Positions 7,028 through 16,714 are shown, counted from the first letter of the stretch. The stretch is DNA of 64,000 nucleotides from Oscillospiraceae bacterium (GCA_015066595.1 SVNZ01000004.1:81296-145295); one strand, 5' to 3'. Notes: generated by a model from the sequence alone, not told the origin. Numbers and translations are program-made.

Positions 7028-9331
7028 TTACTTGAGGTATGTCTGGCCTGTTGGTCCCACAGCACCGCTAATGCCTGTAAAGCCACTAGCACAGCATACA
7101 TATACTCTCATATTACCCTTACCTACTGAAGAAACTGAGAGTGTACCGTTAGTTACGTTCTTAACATCACCGGAAACAGCATCAATATACTTACCATTAG
7201 GAACGTTCTTAAATGTAGCACCGTCAGTGATAGTAACGAGTGCAAGAGAGTCAATGCCTTCCTGACTATTTGTGTATCTTCTTACATATGACATATTACC
7301 TGATACATAGTTAGAAGAGTTTGTGTACTGACCCTTCTGGAGTGCCGGAACAGCACGTCTGATAGCGTTGAGCTTCTGGATATGTTTAGCAAGTGGGTAG
7401 TTAAGTGTTTCAGCTACCTTACCTGAAGCTGTGTATTTGCTGTAATCAGAAGCAGTAACAGTGCCCTCCATATAATCGCCGAAGTATGCACGACCTGTCT
7501 GAGCAAGAGGCTTGTTAGGACCTACGTCTATTTCCATACCCTTTGCAAACTCAACCTCTGTACCGTAGTAAATACATGGAATACCACGGAATGTGAAGAT
7601 AAGGTTGAGGTTTTCAGCCCAAGCCTGTGTACCTAAGCTGTAACGTGTCTTTTCCATACCATCAGGACCGTAGTCGTGTGAGTCAACATACATTACGTTC
7701 CATGTTGAGTCGTTCATATACTGATCTTCAGCCAGACCTGCTCTATATGCGTTACCTGCGTTCTCAAAGTTCCAGTGCATTGTAAAGTCGATTACAGATG
7801 TACCGTTTGACTTTGAGTAGTCAGGTGTGTGATATGAAATACCGTTCAAAAATGCGTTAGAGCTTGTTGGGTGACCACTTGGATCTCTGTGCGCATCGTA
7901 GTGGCTGATAGAAGTATCAATGTTAGCAGTTGGGCTTGTTGTATTCCAGTTACCTTTCCACGCCGACTCGGTTTCAGCCCATGTGAAGAATGCAGGTGAA
8001 GAAGATGGAATGTTGTGGTTCCATGTCTCACGTACTCGAGAGCAAACCTCACCAAAGATGTGGAAGTTTTCGTTGCCGTTTGTTTTCATTGAAAGCTTAT
8101 CATAGAACTTAGGGAAGTAAGCACTGTTGAGTGTCCAACGGTTGATGTGCTTTTCAGTGTCAAGACGGAAAGCATCAACGCCCATATCTACATACTGAAG
8201 ATATGCATCTGTGATATACTCAGCAACAACTGGATTTTCTGTGTTGATATCAACACAGTCACCTGCCATTGAGCCCTGCTGCTCAATTGAGCTTTCGTAA
8301 CCCATTCCGGTTTCTCTATGGTAGTACTCGTTTTTGTTCTGAGCCATACCGGACTTGTGGCCCTTCATACAGTCAAGACGAGCCTGGAACTGTGCGTCAG
8401 GCTGTAAGCTATCGTAATTTGGATAAGATTTCGCAAGCAAGCCATCAGGCTTCATCACCATACAGCTTGAATCACCAAGGTCCTTAATAGATTTATACTC
8501 CTTAGTGAACATAGGAGCAAGGAACTCTTCACCGAAGTTACCAGAGTGGTTCCATACAACGTCCTGAATAATTTTGATACCCTTTGCATGGGCTGCATCA
8601 ATTACATCCTGGAATGTTGCTCCATCACTTTCATAACGAACATCAACCTTTGAGAAGTCCATAGCATGGTAGCCATGATAGTCGTAACCTGAAGCGTTTT
8701 CTACTACAGGAGTCATCCAGATAGCAGAGAAGCCAAGAGCTTTGATGTAGTCGAGCTTTTCGATAAGACCTTTGAAGTCACCACGCCATGCAGGGTCAGA
8801 GTCAGGGTTGTTAGCCTTCTGGTCTTCCCAGCAGTGAACGTTGTTGCCTGTATCGCCATCGTAAAAACGAGTTGTGATTATAAAGTAAATAGATTCTTCT
8901 CTAAGATCTGTACGCTCATATGAATGCTCATACGGATTATACTTTGTCCACTTACCGTCTTTGTACCACCACTCACCTGTTGTACGAGTTGTCTCTTCAG
9001 AAATCTGTCCTGTAAGTGCAGATGTTCCGTCTGTGAACAAAAGGTTGATTTTTGTGGAGCTTGAGAACTTGTATGTGTACCAGTAGCCACCTGTCATGCT
9101 TGACTCTTTTGTCATCTTAGCACCAGGATAAGCTACAGTAAGGTTCTGTGGAAGTGCGTTCCAGTAGTAAACATATGGAACTTTGTTTTTTGATTCAAAA
9201 TGCACTGTGATACCAGTATCAGCTGAAGTATCTGCTATTTCAGATTCTGAAGCAGTAGCAGAGATAACAGCAACGGATACGATAATCATAGCAACTAGAA
9301 GTAGTGCTGCAATTCTTTTAAATGTATTCAT
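7028..9331 (-). CDS. secreted GH13 alpha-amylase with N-terminal CBM26-like domain (copy 2)
   Basis: 767 aa, paralogue of the amylase at 2629-5037 with the same order: signal peptide, CBM26-like module about 43-130, GH13 barrel about 145-605, C-terminal beta domain and Gly-rich tail. Residues 1-38 are identical to copy 1, then the two diverge. Catalytic residues by motif: Asp391 (GVDAFRLDTEKHI), Glu428 (IFGEVCS), Asp553 (VDSHD). Region I has the canonical DVVWNH, unlike copy 1. The B domain is about 35 residues shorter. Different specificities on starch, for example granular against soluble, are plausible but untested. It lacks a dockerin and follows the dockerin/CBM26 gene copy 2 by 15 bases; AAGGAGG supports the start. 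Confidence 0.92.
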   Translation of the reverse strand: MNTFKRIAALLLVAMIIVSVAVISATASESEIADTSADTGITVHFESKNKVPYVYYWNALPQNLTVAYPGAKMTKESSMTGGYWYTYKFSSSTKINLLFTDGTSALTGQISEETTRTTGEWWYKDGKWTKYNPYEHSYERTDLREESIYFIITTRFYDGDTGNNVHCWEDQKANNPDSDPAWRGDFKGLIEKLDYIKALGFSAIWMTPVVENASGYDYHGYHAMDFSKVDVRYESDGATFQDVIDAAHAKGIKIIQDVVWNHSGNFGEEFLAPMFTKEYKSIKDLGDSSCMVMKPDGLLAKSYPNYDSLQPDAQFQARLDCMKGHKSGMAQNKNEYYHRETGMGYESSIEQQGSMAGDCVDINTENPVVAEYITDAYLQYVDMGVDAFRLDTEKHINRWTLNSAYFPKFYDKLSMKTNGNENFHIFGEVCSRVRETWNHNIPSSSPAFFTWAETESAWKGNWNTTSPTANIDTSISHYDAHRDPSGHPTSSNAFLNGISYHTPDYSKSNGTSVIDFTMHWNFENAGNAYRAGLAEDQYMNDSTWNVMYVDSHDYGPDGMEKTRYSLGTQAWAENLNLIFTFRGIPCIYYGTEVEFAKGMEIDVGPNKPLAQTGRAYFGDYMEGTVTASDYSKYTASGKVAETLNYPLAKHIQKLNAIRRAVPALQKGQYTNSSNYVSGNMSYVRRYTNSQEGIDSLALVTITDGATFKNVPNGKYIDAVSGDVKNVTNGTLSVSSVGKGNMRVYVCCASGFTGISGAVGPTGQTYLK

Positions 9332-11002
9332 TTATGTTACCTCCTTTTACCATACTTCAAGCTCTGCGAGCTTTCTCTGGATATGTGTTGCGTCAATAAT
9401 CTCGACCTTGTCATTTCCGTTGATATCAGAATTTGCAATGTTGATGTCGTTCTTGTTCACCAATTCTACCAGATATCTCTGGATATGTGTTGCATCTATG
9501 ATTGTGACTTTTCCATCAGCGTTTGCATCACCCTTCATTGTGAATACATCTGTTGAGCCTGATGTTGATGGCTCTGTTGGTATCACTGGTTGTGTTGGCT
9601 GTGTTGGTTGTGTTGGTTCTGTATTGTCAACAATCTCATTCACACACTCGTATGAACGCTGACGCTCAAGCAGACCGTTATCTGATGCCTGTACTGATAC
9701 AACCACTGTATATGTTCCAAGTGTTGTTGGTGTGAATTTGTATGTACTGTTGGTTGTGTAATATGGTACATTCACTACCATTCCCTGCTGATTCTTTACT
9801 GTGTATTTATAGAAGAGAAGGTTTGTACCTACTTTACCACCGCCTGCAGTAACTGTGATTGTCTGCTCTACACCTTTTTTCATTTGTCCGTTGTTGCCGG
9901 CTGTGATTTTTTTGATGATAGGTGCTACTACGCTTGAGTCATCAGATACTGTGTATGTAAGTTTTCTCTGGTTTTCATTTCCTGATGTATCTTTCAGATC
10001 ACAGATGAGTGTATATGTTCCTGCTACTGTTGGCACCCATGTCACAGTGTTCTTTGCTGAATATTCCGAAATCACTGTTGTTTGGTTGCTTGCATTTGCT
10101 ACGCTGAACTTGTATGACACAGTACCGCCTGTGCTCTTTGCATTTGCACTTACAACTATCTCTGTTCCCTTATACTGAGGGGATGCAAGGTCACTTGTAA
10201 AGCTGCTTACTGTGATTGGGGATACATCATATATTTCCCATGTACCGCTCTTGTTGTCATATATACGTCCTGCTCCTGGGAAACTCATATCACCTGTCTG
10301 GTTACTACCTGAGTTTGAGAAGATGATCTTATCCCAGTTACCTGTTACTTCATACTGCCATACATCGTCTCCGATATTTGTCATAGTCTTACCAGGCCAT
10401 GATGCGTTTTCTCCGGCACCGTCTTTCCACATATAGCAGCTGACTGCACCCCATCCTGCTGAGTTCTTGCAGTAGACCATCTTTGAGTCTGTTGTGCTAC
10501 CACCGCCTTGTGTTGGTGTCTCAGTTGTTGGTGTTGGTGCTGTAGTCGGATTTGCAGTTGTTGGCGTTACTACGTGTCCTTCATATGCACCCCAGCTTCC
10601 GTTTCTGTATATCTGTCCGTCTCCTGGAAATGTAAGGTCAGCTGTCTGGTTTCCGTTACCGCCTGTACCGTTGTTAAAGATGATGTTCTGATAGTCAGTT
10701 GTTGTGTTGTATTTCCACACACTACCGCTGACATTTGTCATCTGCACTCCAGGCCACTCTGCGTTTTTGGAATCACCGCTACCATTCCACATATAGCAGT
10801 AAACGCTGCCCCAATTTGTGCTGTTTTCGTAATACACTGTTCCGCTTGCTCCGGTTTCTGCGACTTCTACATTTTCAGCTGAAAACTGTACTGTTGTACA
10901 AAACATCATACTGATAAGCATCGCCACTGTCAGGAGCATACAAATCGCACTTTTTGTTGTGTGCTTTTTGCTTACCATTGTTATTACCTCCTAAAGTTTT
11001 TA
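9217..11002. repeat. 1786-bp direct repeat, copy 2
   Basis: Apparently identical to 4923-6708 (see that entry). The identity ends 24 bases upstream of the CBM gene start, so the ribosome site is inside the repeat but the promoter is not. Confidence 0.85.
9347..10978 (-). CDS. non-catalytic starch-binding dockerin protein: CBM26 x2, two Ig-like domains, dockerin (copy 2)
   Basis: 543 aa, identical in sequence to the protein encoded at 5053-6684, so domain positions are the same: signal peptide, CBM26 at about 46-133 and 165-253, two Ig-like domains, Thr/Pro linker and a C-terminal type I dockerin. It pairs with the second amylase (7028-9331). Two identical binding proteins beside two diverged amylases suggest selection to keep the binding and docking subunit constant, or very recent gene conversion. 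Its predicted promoter is 285 bases away rather than 57, and the longer leader contains a terminator-like hairpin, so the two copies may be expressed differently. Confidence 0.92.
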   Translation of the reverse strand: MVSKKHTTKSAICMLLTVAMLISMMFCTTVQFSAENVEVAETGASGTVYYENSTNWGSVYCYMWNGSGDSKNAEWPGVQMTNVSGSVWKYNTTTDYQNIIFNNGTGGNGNQTADLTFPGDGQIYRNGSWGAYEGHVVTPTTANPTTAPTPTTETPTQGGGSTTDSKMVYCKNSAGWGAVSCYMWKDGAGENASWPGKTMTNIGDDVWQYEVTGNWDKIIFSNSGSNQTGDMSFPGAGRIYDNKSGTWEIYDVSPITVSSFTSDLASPQYKGTEIVVSANAKSTGGTVSYKFSVANASNQTTVISEYSAKNTVTWVPTVAGTYTLICDLKDTSGNENQRKLTYTVSDDSSVVAPIIKKITAGNNGQMKKGVEQTITVTAGGGKVGTNLLFYKYTVKNQQGMVVNVPYYTTNSTYKFTPTTLGTYTVVVSVQASDNGLLERQRSYECVNEIVDNTEPTQPTQPTQPVIPTEPSTSGSTDVFTMKGDANADGKVTIIDATHIQRYLVELVNKNDINIANSDINGNDKVEIIDATHIQRKLAELEVW

Positions 11003-11204
11003 TGTGTATGCTATTTTACAATCAGAGTTTTCAACACTCATTGTGAGAATTTCACAAATATATCAGCTTTCTTTTGTGCAAAAAGCGATGGTCACTAATT
11101 TCAAACAAAACGAATCAATCATACCAAAAACGCCGATACTGAAATACTGCACAACAAAGTATAACGCCATTTGTGAATAACAACCAAAAAGCTTCACACG
11201 CACA

Positions 11205-11231
11205 AAAATGACATCCGGAAGATGTCATTTT
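11205..11231 (-). terminator. terminator-like hairpin inside the operon 2 leader (possible attenuator)
   Basis: AAAATGACATC and GATGTCATTTT are perfect 11-base arms around a 5-base loop. On the minus strand the stem is followed by a run of five T. It lies about 32-58 bases downstream of the predicted -10 and over 220 bases before the CBM gene start. Operon 1 has no equivalent. Confidence 0.6.
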
Positions 11232-11262
11232 GTCTGATCAATAGCATATTTTTCTTGTTTGC

Positions 11263-11344
11263 ATTATATAACAATTTTGTAAAGATTTCATCTATTTTTA
11301 AAATTAAGATATATACCTTCCACGCCATGGCGATTTTTTATCTT
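11263..11344 (-). promoter_or_regulatory. promoter region of CBM-amylase operon 2 with 10-bp palindrome
   Basis: TATAAT on the minus strand (11263-11268), the same 18-base spacer to GATGAA, and the palindrome CGCCATGGCG (11323-11332) at exactly the same distance from the -10 as in operon 1. Compared with operon 1 the palindrome differs at two positions that pair with each other (A/T changed to C/G), so symmetry is kept. Confidence 0.6.
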
Positions 11345-11373
11345 TTTATTAGCACTGTAGCGATTAAAAGCAA

Positions 11374-11402
11374 AAAAACGACCACGTAAAATGGTCGTTT
11401 TT
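11374..11402 (-). terminator. terminator of the gpr-to-rarA gene series
   Basis: AAAAACGACCA and TGGTCGTTTTT flank a 7-base loop, just past the rarA stop, with T runs on both sides. Confidence 0.88.
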
Positions 11403-11411
11403 GCGTAAAGT

Positions 11412-12671
11412 TTATTTTATTTTATCCCAGTAGGCTTTGAACGCCTGCTCGGTTTTATTGTCCCCGAACTCATAGTACCTTGTATCCTTTAAAATATCAG
11501 GCAGATACTGTTGATATGTATAGTGGTTCGGGTAATCATGCGGATAAATATAGTTTTGCCCTTTGTTAGGATTATCCTCTCCGTCAAAATGCATATTCTG
11601 TAGCTGACGAGGGATAGGACCGCTTTTGCCCATTTTCAGATCTTGCATCGCAGCATTTATGGCATCGTGGCCGGAATTCGACTTAGGTGCAAGGGAAACC
11701 ATAATAACTGCGTCAGCAAGCGGAAGTCTTGCTTCAGGAAGTCCGACTTGGAGTGCTATATCAACACATGATTTTACGATAGGCATAATCTGCGGATATG
11801 CAAGCCCCACATCTTCGCACGCACAAACCAAAAGACGTCTACACGCACTCATCAAATCTCCTGCATCAAGCAGTCTTGCAAGATAGTAAATAGCAGCATC
11901 AGGATCAGAGCCACGCATACTTTTTTGATATGCCGACACTATGTCGTAGTGCTCATCGCCATCACGGTTGTAACGGTTAGCGCTTCTTTGAGTCAGGTCA
12001 AACACAGTTTCGTCCGTAATAGTTAGTTTTTCTCCGTCATCGTCAGCTGAAAGTACTGACAACTCAACTGCGTTGAGCGCTTTTCGAACATCACCGCCAC
12101 AAGCAGTGCTGATATGTTCCACCGCTTTGTTTGAAACTTTGATTTCCTTTTGCATCTCATCAGATATAACCCTGAATGCTCTCAAAACAGCTCTTTTGAC
12201 CTCATCCTTGTCTACCGCCTTAAATTCAAAAACAGTACTACGTGACAAAATCGCATTGTAAACATAGAAATACGGGTTCTCAGTAGTGGACGCAATCAGC
12301 GTAATCTTTCCGTTCTCAATATACTCAAGCAGGGTCTGCTGTTGCTTTTTGTTGAGATACTGAATCTCGTCCAGATAAAGCAATATACCATTTATCCCCT
12401 CAAAGGTATCAAGCGACTGAAAAATATCCTTAATATCTGATGTGGACGCAGTTGTACCGTTGAGCTTTTTAAAAGTACGGTTGGTGCTCTTTGCGATATA
12501 TGAAGCAAGCGTCGTTTTGCCCACACCAGACGGACCGTAGAATATTAAATTGGGAATTTTACCGCTTTCGATAATTTTTCGAAGCGGCTTGTCTTTTTCG
12601 AGCAGGTGTCTCTGCCCTACCATGTCGTCAAGCGACTGCGGACGCAGTCTATCAGCAAGTGGTGATGACAT
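11412..12671 (-). CDS. rarA: replication-associated recombination protein A (MgsA/RarA AAA+ ATPase)
   Basis: 419 aa, the usual length. AAA+ module about residues 1-200: Walker A GPSGVGKTT near residue 46, Walker B LLYLDEIQ near 97, sensor 1 ASTTEN, arginine-finger region ILSRS. The C-terminal part (about 200-419, including RLLVCACEDVGLAYPQ) is the helical tetramerisation domain of the MgsA/RarA/WRNIP1 family. These ATPases act at stalled replication forks with RecA and SSB. The start is fixed by AAGGGAAG upstream of the ATG. It is the last gene of a minus-strand series below glyA; a metabolic link to glyA is not evident. Confidence 0.93.
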   Translation of the reverse strand: MSSPLADRLRPQSLDDMVGQRHLLEKDKPLRKIIESGKIPNLIFYGPSGVGKTTLASYIAKSTNRTFKKLNGTTASTSDIKDIFQSLDTFEGINGILLYLDEIQYLNKKQQQTLLEYIENGKITLIASTTENPYFYVYNAILSRSTVFEFKAVDKDEVKRAVLRAFRVISDEMQKEIKVSNKAVEHISTACGGDVRKALNAVELSVLSADDDGEKLTITDETVFDLTQRSANRYNRDGDEHYDIVSAYQKSMRGSDPDAAIYYLARLLDAGDLMSACRRLLVCACEDVGLAYPQIMPIVKSCVDIALQVGLPEARLPLADAVIMVSLAPKSNSGHDAINAAMQDLKMGKSGPIPRQLQNMHFDGEDNPNKGQNYIYPHDYPNHYTYQQYLPDILKDTRYYEFGDNKTEQAFKAYWDKIK

Positions 12672-12738
12672 ACAAACTTCCCTTTATTATATTTCTTTTT
12701 TCGAATTATTAATCTGTTATTATATTTCTAATTCAGAA

Positions 12739-13992
12739 TTATTCGTAGAGTGGGTATTTAGCACAAAGCTCTGTGACCATAGCTCTTACCTTATCAGCAT
12801 TGTTGTCAAAATCTTTGATAACAAGTGAAATACACTCTGCGATAACATCCATATCATCTTCTTTGAAGCCTCTTGTTGTAGCAGCTGCTGTACCGATACG
12901 AACACCTGAAGTTACAAATGGGCTGAGAGGCTCCTGTGGAATAGTGTTCTTGTTAAGAGTGATGTAGCACTCGTCGAGCTTTGCTTCGAGCTCTTTGCCT
13001 GTAACGCCCTCGTTTCTAAGGTCTAGGAGCATAACATGGTTGTCTGTACCACCACTAATAAGAGTATGTCCACGCTTGATAAGCCCATCAGCTAAAGCCG
13101 CACAGTTTTTGACAATCTGCTCACCGTAAAGCTTGAACTCAGGCTTTAACGCCTCACCAAAGCAAACAGCTTTTGCAGCGATGATATGCATAAGTGGACC
13201 ACCCTGTGTACCAGGGAAAAGTGCCTTGTCGATAGCTTTAGCGTACTCTTCCTTACAAAGCACCAAACCGCCACGTGGACCACGCAGTGTCTTATGGGTT
13301 GTGGTAGTAACAAAGTCAGCATATGGAACAGGGTTTTGATGTACACCTGCAGCAACAAGTCCTGCGATATGAGCCATATCTACCATCAAGTATGCGCCGA
13401 CCTCGTCCGCAATCTCTCTGAACTTTTTAAAGTCGATAGCACGTGGATAAGCAGAAGCACCGCATACAATCATTTTAGGCTTGCACTCTTTTGCCTGCTC
13501 AAGCACCTTATCGTAGTCGATTCTGTGTGTAACAGGGTCAACGCCGTATGATACGAAGTTAAAATACTTACCTGACATATTAACAGGTGAACCGTGTGTA
13601 AGGTGACCACCCTCAGCAAGGTTCATACCCATAACTGTATCGCCGAGCTCGAGCATAGCAAAATATACTGTCATATTAGCCTGTGCACCTGAGTGTGGCT
13701 GAACGTTGGCATGGTCTGCTCCAAAAAGCTCACATGCACGTTTTCTTGCGATATCTTCAACAACGTCTACTGCATAGCAACCGCCATAGTAACGCTTTCC
13801 TGGGTAACCTTCAGCATACTTATTAGTTAAAACTGAACCCATAGCAGCCATAACAGCAGGAGAAACAATGTTCTCGCTGGCAATAAGCTCGATGTTCTGT
13901 TTCTGTCTTTTGAGTTCTGTTGCCATCGCATCAGCTACTTCTTTGTCGTAGCCCTCAACAAAACCGATTGAATCAATAATGTCTTTATACAT
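12739..13992 (-). CDS. glyA: serine hydroxymethyltransferase
   Basis: 417 aa. It converts serine and tetrahydrofolate to glycine and 5,10-methylene-tetrahydrofolate using pyridoxal phosphate. N-terminal [33 protein letters not shown] and the PLP-lysine motif [14 protein letters not shown] (Lys in the THKTL context) are diagnostic. Two in-frame ATGs lie 6 bases apart (13998 and 13992); AAGGGG is only one base from the first but seven from the second, so 13992 is preferred. It is preceded by the dihydrouridine synthase gene and followed by rarA, all on the minus strand. No glycine riboswitch is visible in the short gap. Confidence 0.96.
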   Translation of the reverse strand: MYKDIIDSIGFVEGYDKEVADAMATELKRQKQNIELIASENIVSPAVMAAMGSVLTNKYAEGYPGKRYYGGCYAVDVVEDIARKRACELFGADHANVQPHSGAQANMTVYFAMLELGDTVMGMNLAEGGHLTHGSPVNMSGKYFNFVSYGVDPVTHRIDYDKVLEQAKECKPKMIVCGASAYPRAIDFKKFREIADEVGAYLMVDMAHIAGLVAAGVHQNPVPYADFVTTTTHKTLRGPRGGLVLCKEEYAKAIDKALFPGTQGGPLMHIIAAKAVCFGEALKPEFKLYGEQIVKNCAALADGLIKRGHTLISGGTDNHVMLLDLRNEGVTGKELEAKLDECYITLNKNTIPQEPLSPFVTSGVRIGTAAATTRGFKEDDMDVIAECISLVIKDFDNNADKVRAMVTELCAKYPLYE

Positions 13993-14042
13993 ATCCATTC
14001 CCCTTTTTATTTCCCAGCTAAAGCTGTATTTTACTATAATTT

Positions 14043-15005
14043 TTATATAACAGATGTCTGCACCTTGTCAATAAGAGCATACATATCAAAAAGCGTTGAT
14101 ACTCTGCACGCTTCATTACGGAATTTCGCAGCTCCCTTGAAACCTTTTAGGTAGTGCGGAATATGAGCACGTGCTTCTCGCATACCAATATACTCGCCCT
14201 TGTTTTTGCAGAGGTTTTCGATGTGTTTTTTCATAACCTCCATTTTTTCTTCAAAAGTAGGTTTTATAAAAACTTTGGAATCAAAATACGAGTTAATCTC
14301 ACTGAATACCCACGGATTGCCGAGTGCTCCTCTGCCGACCATAACAAGGTCACACAAGGTGTAGTCATACATTCTTTTTGCATCATCAGCAGTAAGTATA
14401 TCACCGTTTCCTATAACAGGAATTGATACCGCCTCTTTGACACGCTTTATAATCTCGAGGTCGACCTTACCAGAGTAGTACTGCTGTCTTGTGCGTCCGT
14501 GAACTGTAACCGCCTTTGCTCCGTTTTCTTCACAAATACGAGCAATCTCAACTGCGTTGATATTTTCATCATCGAAGCCTTTGCGGATTTTCACAGTGAC
14601 CGGTATAGATATTGATTCTGACACTGCTTTGACTATTTCACCACACAGCACAGGGTCTCTCATAAGTGCCGAACCTGCACCGTTTGTGCTGATTTTAGGA
14701 GCAGGACAGCCCATATTGATATCAATTATCTCGGGCTTGTACTGCAAAGCAAATTTTGCAGCATCTGCCATAGTTTGTGGTTCATTGCCGAAAATCTGCA
14801 CTGCGCACGGATGTTCTTTTTTTGATAGCTCCATCAACTGTGCACTTTTTGAGCTGTTGTATGATATGCCTTTCGAGCTGACCATCTCAGAAACACAGTA
14901 GCACGCTCCAAAATCAACGCATAGTTCCCTGAAAGCTTTGTCAGCAACTCCTGCCATAGGAGCTAAAGCCGCATATCCTTCTATATTGACATTACCTATT
15001 TTCAT
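14043..15005 (-). CDS. dusB: tRNA-dihydrouridine synthase (DusB type)
   Basis: 320 aa FMN-dependent TIM-barrel enzyme that reduces uridine to dihydrouridine in the tRNA D-loop. Family landmarks: [18 protein letters not shown] near the start, [20 protein letters not shown] (about residues 96-115, FMN/substrate loop), [14 protein letters not shown], and IGNGDI followed by [11 protein letters not shown] (phosphate binding). The start overlaps no neighbour; only a weak AGAAG ribosome site precedes it, two bases after the stop of the upstream acidic membrane protein, so translation is probably coupled. Confidence 0.93.
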   Translation of the reverse strand: MKIGNVNIEGYAALAPMAGVADKAFRELCVDFGACYCVSEMVSSKGISYNSSKSAQLMELSKKEHPCAVQIFGNEPQTMADAAKFALQYKPEIIDINMGCPAPKISTNGAGSALMRDPVLCGEIVKAVSESISIPVTVKIRKGFDDENINAVEIARICEENGAKAVTVHGRTRQQYYSGKVDLEIIKRVKEAVSIPVIGNGDILTADDAKRMYDYTLCDLVMVGRGALGNPWVFSEINSYFDSKVFIKPTFEEKMEVMKKHIENLCKNKGEYIGMREARAHIPHYLKGFKGAAKFRNEACRVSTLFDMYALIDKVQTSVI

Positions 15006-15007
15006 AA

Positions 15008-15538
15008 TTATCTTCTGCGACTGTTGTTACCACCGTTTGTCTGACGAGTACGCTGGCTAACAAGAACACCTGCAATAACCGCTATACCAAGAGCTACACA
15101 CAACCACGCTATAACACCACCGATAAGTGATGTGTCGCTGACTTCAACTTCGGGAATCTCAACTACTGTCGGAGATGTAACATCCTGCGACTCGATTTCA
15201 GGCAACTCATCACCATATACTTCGTAGTAAGTAGGAGCCTGTGTTTCTTCGTCAAGATCCCCTATGTAGTCATAGCTATCATCGTAGTTGTCTTCAGGCT
15301 CATAATCCGGATCATCATCTTCGACTATGTCCTGTGTTATATCTTGCTCAGGCTCTTGTACAGCCTGTGTTTCCTGTGGTGTATCGTCAAAGACAACCTC
15401 TGTCGGAGCAGAATCATCAGGTGCCGGTACAAATTCGCCCGGATCTCCTGTTGCAAAAACAGTGGTAGACACCATAAAAATCATGAGTACTGCAGTTAAG
15501 ATAGAAACCAAAGTAGCTATCGCTTTAGTATTCCTCAT
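15008..15538 (-). CDS. secreted acidic single-pass membrane protein, unknown function
   Basis: 176 aa, not assigned to a family. Signal peptide (about 1-29, ending VFA); very acidic Pro/Tyr/Asp-rich middle (about 30-130, with EPEDNYDDSYDYIGD); transmembrane helix about 138-162 (GGVIAWLCVALGIAVIAGVLV); short basic tail rich in Arg and Asn. The start is the ATG at 15538, behind AGGTGG, rather than the GTG nine bases earlier. It lies between spoIIP and dusB. The layout (signal, acidic ectodomain, helix, basic tail) is shared with the protein at 30957-31814. A role at the envelope or in sporulation is only a guess from position. Confidence 0.75.
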   Translation of the reverse strand: MRNTKAIATLVSILTAVLMIFMVSTTVFATGDPGEFVPAPDDSAPTEVVFDDTPQETQAVQEPEQDITQDIVEDDDPDYEPEDNYDDSYDYIGDLDEETQAPTYYEVYGDELPEIESQDVTSPTVVEIPEVEVSDTSLIGGVIAWLCVALGIAVIAGVLVSQRTRQTNGGNNSRRR

Positions 15539-15601
15539 ATTCGCCACCTAACATTCCATAGTTTTGTTACATAATTACCTATTGTACAGTATAACAAACA
15601 T

Positions 15602-16681
15602 TCAGGACTTTTGCAAGACTTGTGCCAAAGCATTTCCCAGCATTTCTCCGCTACGTACCGCTTCATCCAAAGTATTAGCATCTGTACCGACTTCTATGAG
15701 CAAAGATCCGGTGTTTACATTCATATTGTATGTAAAGTCGCCAAAATTAAGCGGACGCGTAAAACCCTTATACATTGTCTCGCACGCACTCTGGAGCTTT
15801 AGTGCAAAGTTCAGGTTATCCTCCCAGAAAGGAAACTCAAGCAAAGAGTCATCGTGGCCTGTCATTATCATTATCTGAGCTGCCTTTTTTCCGTTATATG
15901 TAAAAGTAGGCTTGAGACGTGTCATATCGTCCTGAGTCATTGAATCTCGATGAATATCAAGCACTACTTTGATTTCCTTGTATTTTTTCAGATACTTCAT
16001 TATTGTTGCGTAACTTCTGTCATACGCCCCGTCATAAGACGGATCATCATGCAAAACTGTTGCGTGCACTACTCCTATACCTTGTGCTTTTAGGCTGTTT
16101 GATATAGCTTCTCCTACTGCTATGACGTTTTTTTCTTTGTCGGTTGTTCGAGGGTAAAAGCTTTCGTAATAAAAACCGTTGTCTCTATCCATATAGCTCT
16201 CACATGTATGGGTATGCACAATGAGCACCTGTGCCTGATGAGTATCCTTTATCTCAAAAGGAAGTTCACTTTCAAGCATTTTATCAACATCTATGTCATA
16301 AGAAGTAGAGTTACTTATAGAAAAGTTTTTGTACTGTACCCCACCACCTGACAAATCCACCTCTGATATATGATAAGTTTTTTCGTCGGTTTTAGAAGTA
16401 TTTCTTGCTACTGCTTTTGTTGTATTCTCATCAGTTTTTTTGCTACTGTTTTTAGGCTTATCAGATGATGGTTTTTCTGACTTTTCACTCTGAGTAAATT
16501 TTCCGTCAGGCATAACGGAAAAAGCCGCAAGCAAAGTTGCAGTGCCTGAAACATCAATGCACCGACCCACACTTTTGTAAACACAAAAAAATGCAAAAAC
16601 GCAGATCAAGCACGATAAAGTAACGCACGCCGCTGCTTTTAGCTTCTCTTTAAGTTTCAAGCGTACCACCCCACTATTCAT
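15602..16681 (-). CDS. spoIIP: stage II sporulation protein P
   Basis: 359 aa. N-terminal membrane anchor about 12-35, a Ser/Lys/Thr-rich spacer, then the SpoIIP amidase/endopeptidase domain (about 145-359). Metal and catalytic motifs: VLIVHTHTCESY (zinc His and catalytic-site Glu), LDIHRDS and LLIEVGTDANTLDEA. SpoIIP degrades peptidoglycan with SpoIID during engulfment of the forespore. No strong ribosome site precedes the ATG; a TTG 21 bases downstream (residue 8) follows GGGGTGG at good spacing and may be the true start. gpr lies immediately upstream, the usual gpr-spoIIP pairing in spore-formers. Confidence 0.94.
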   Translation of the reverse strand: MNSGVVRLKLKEKLKAAACVTLSCLICVFAFFCVYKSVGRCIDVSGTATLLAAFSVMPDGKFTQSEKSEKPSSDKPKNSSKKTDENTTKAVARNTSKTDEKTYHISEVDLSGGGVQYKNFSISNSTSYDIDVDKMLESELPFEIKDTHQAQVLIVHTHTCESYMDRDNGFYYESFYPRTTDKEKNVIAVGEAISNSLKAQGIGVVHATVLHDDPSYDGAYDRSYATIMKYLKKYKEIKVVLDIHRDSMTQDDMTRLKPTFTYNGKKAAQIMIMTGHDDSLLEFPFWEDNLNFALKLQSACETMYKGFTRPLNFGDFTYNMNVNTGSLLIEVGTDANTLDEAVRSGEMLGNALAQVLQKS

Positions 16682-16714
16682 AAAAGTCTATGCAAAAAAA
16701 GACTTTTCTATGCT

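Larger units (their letters stand above)
10979..11411. other. long leader and intergenic region upstream of CBM-amylase operon 2
   Basis: 433 bases without a supported gene. From right to left on the minus strand: the rarA terminator (11374-11402), the shared promoter region (11263-11344), a terminator-like hairpin (11205-11231), then about 200 AT-rich bases with no ORF or structure I can support before the CBM start codon. Confidence 0.7.

Noticed and set aside
12672..12738. Possible glycine riboswitch or other leader between glyA and rarA
   Set aside because: The gap is only 67 AT-rich bases, and the gap upstream of glyA is also short; no riboswitch-like structure.
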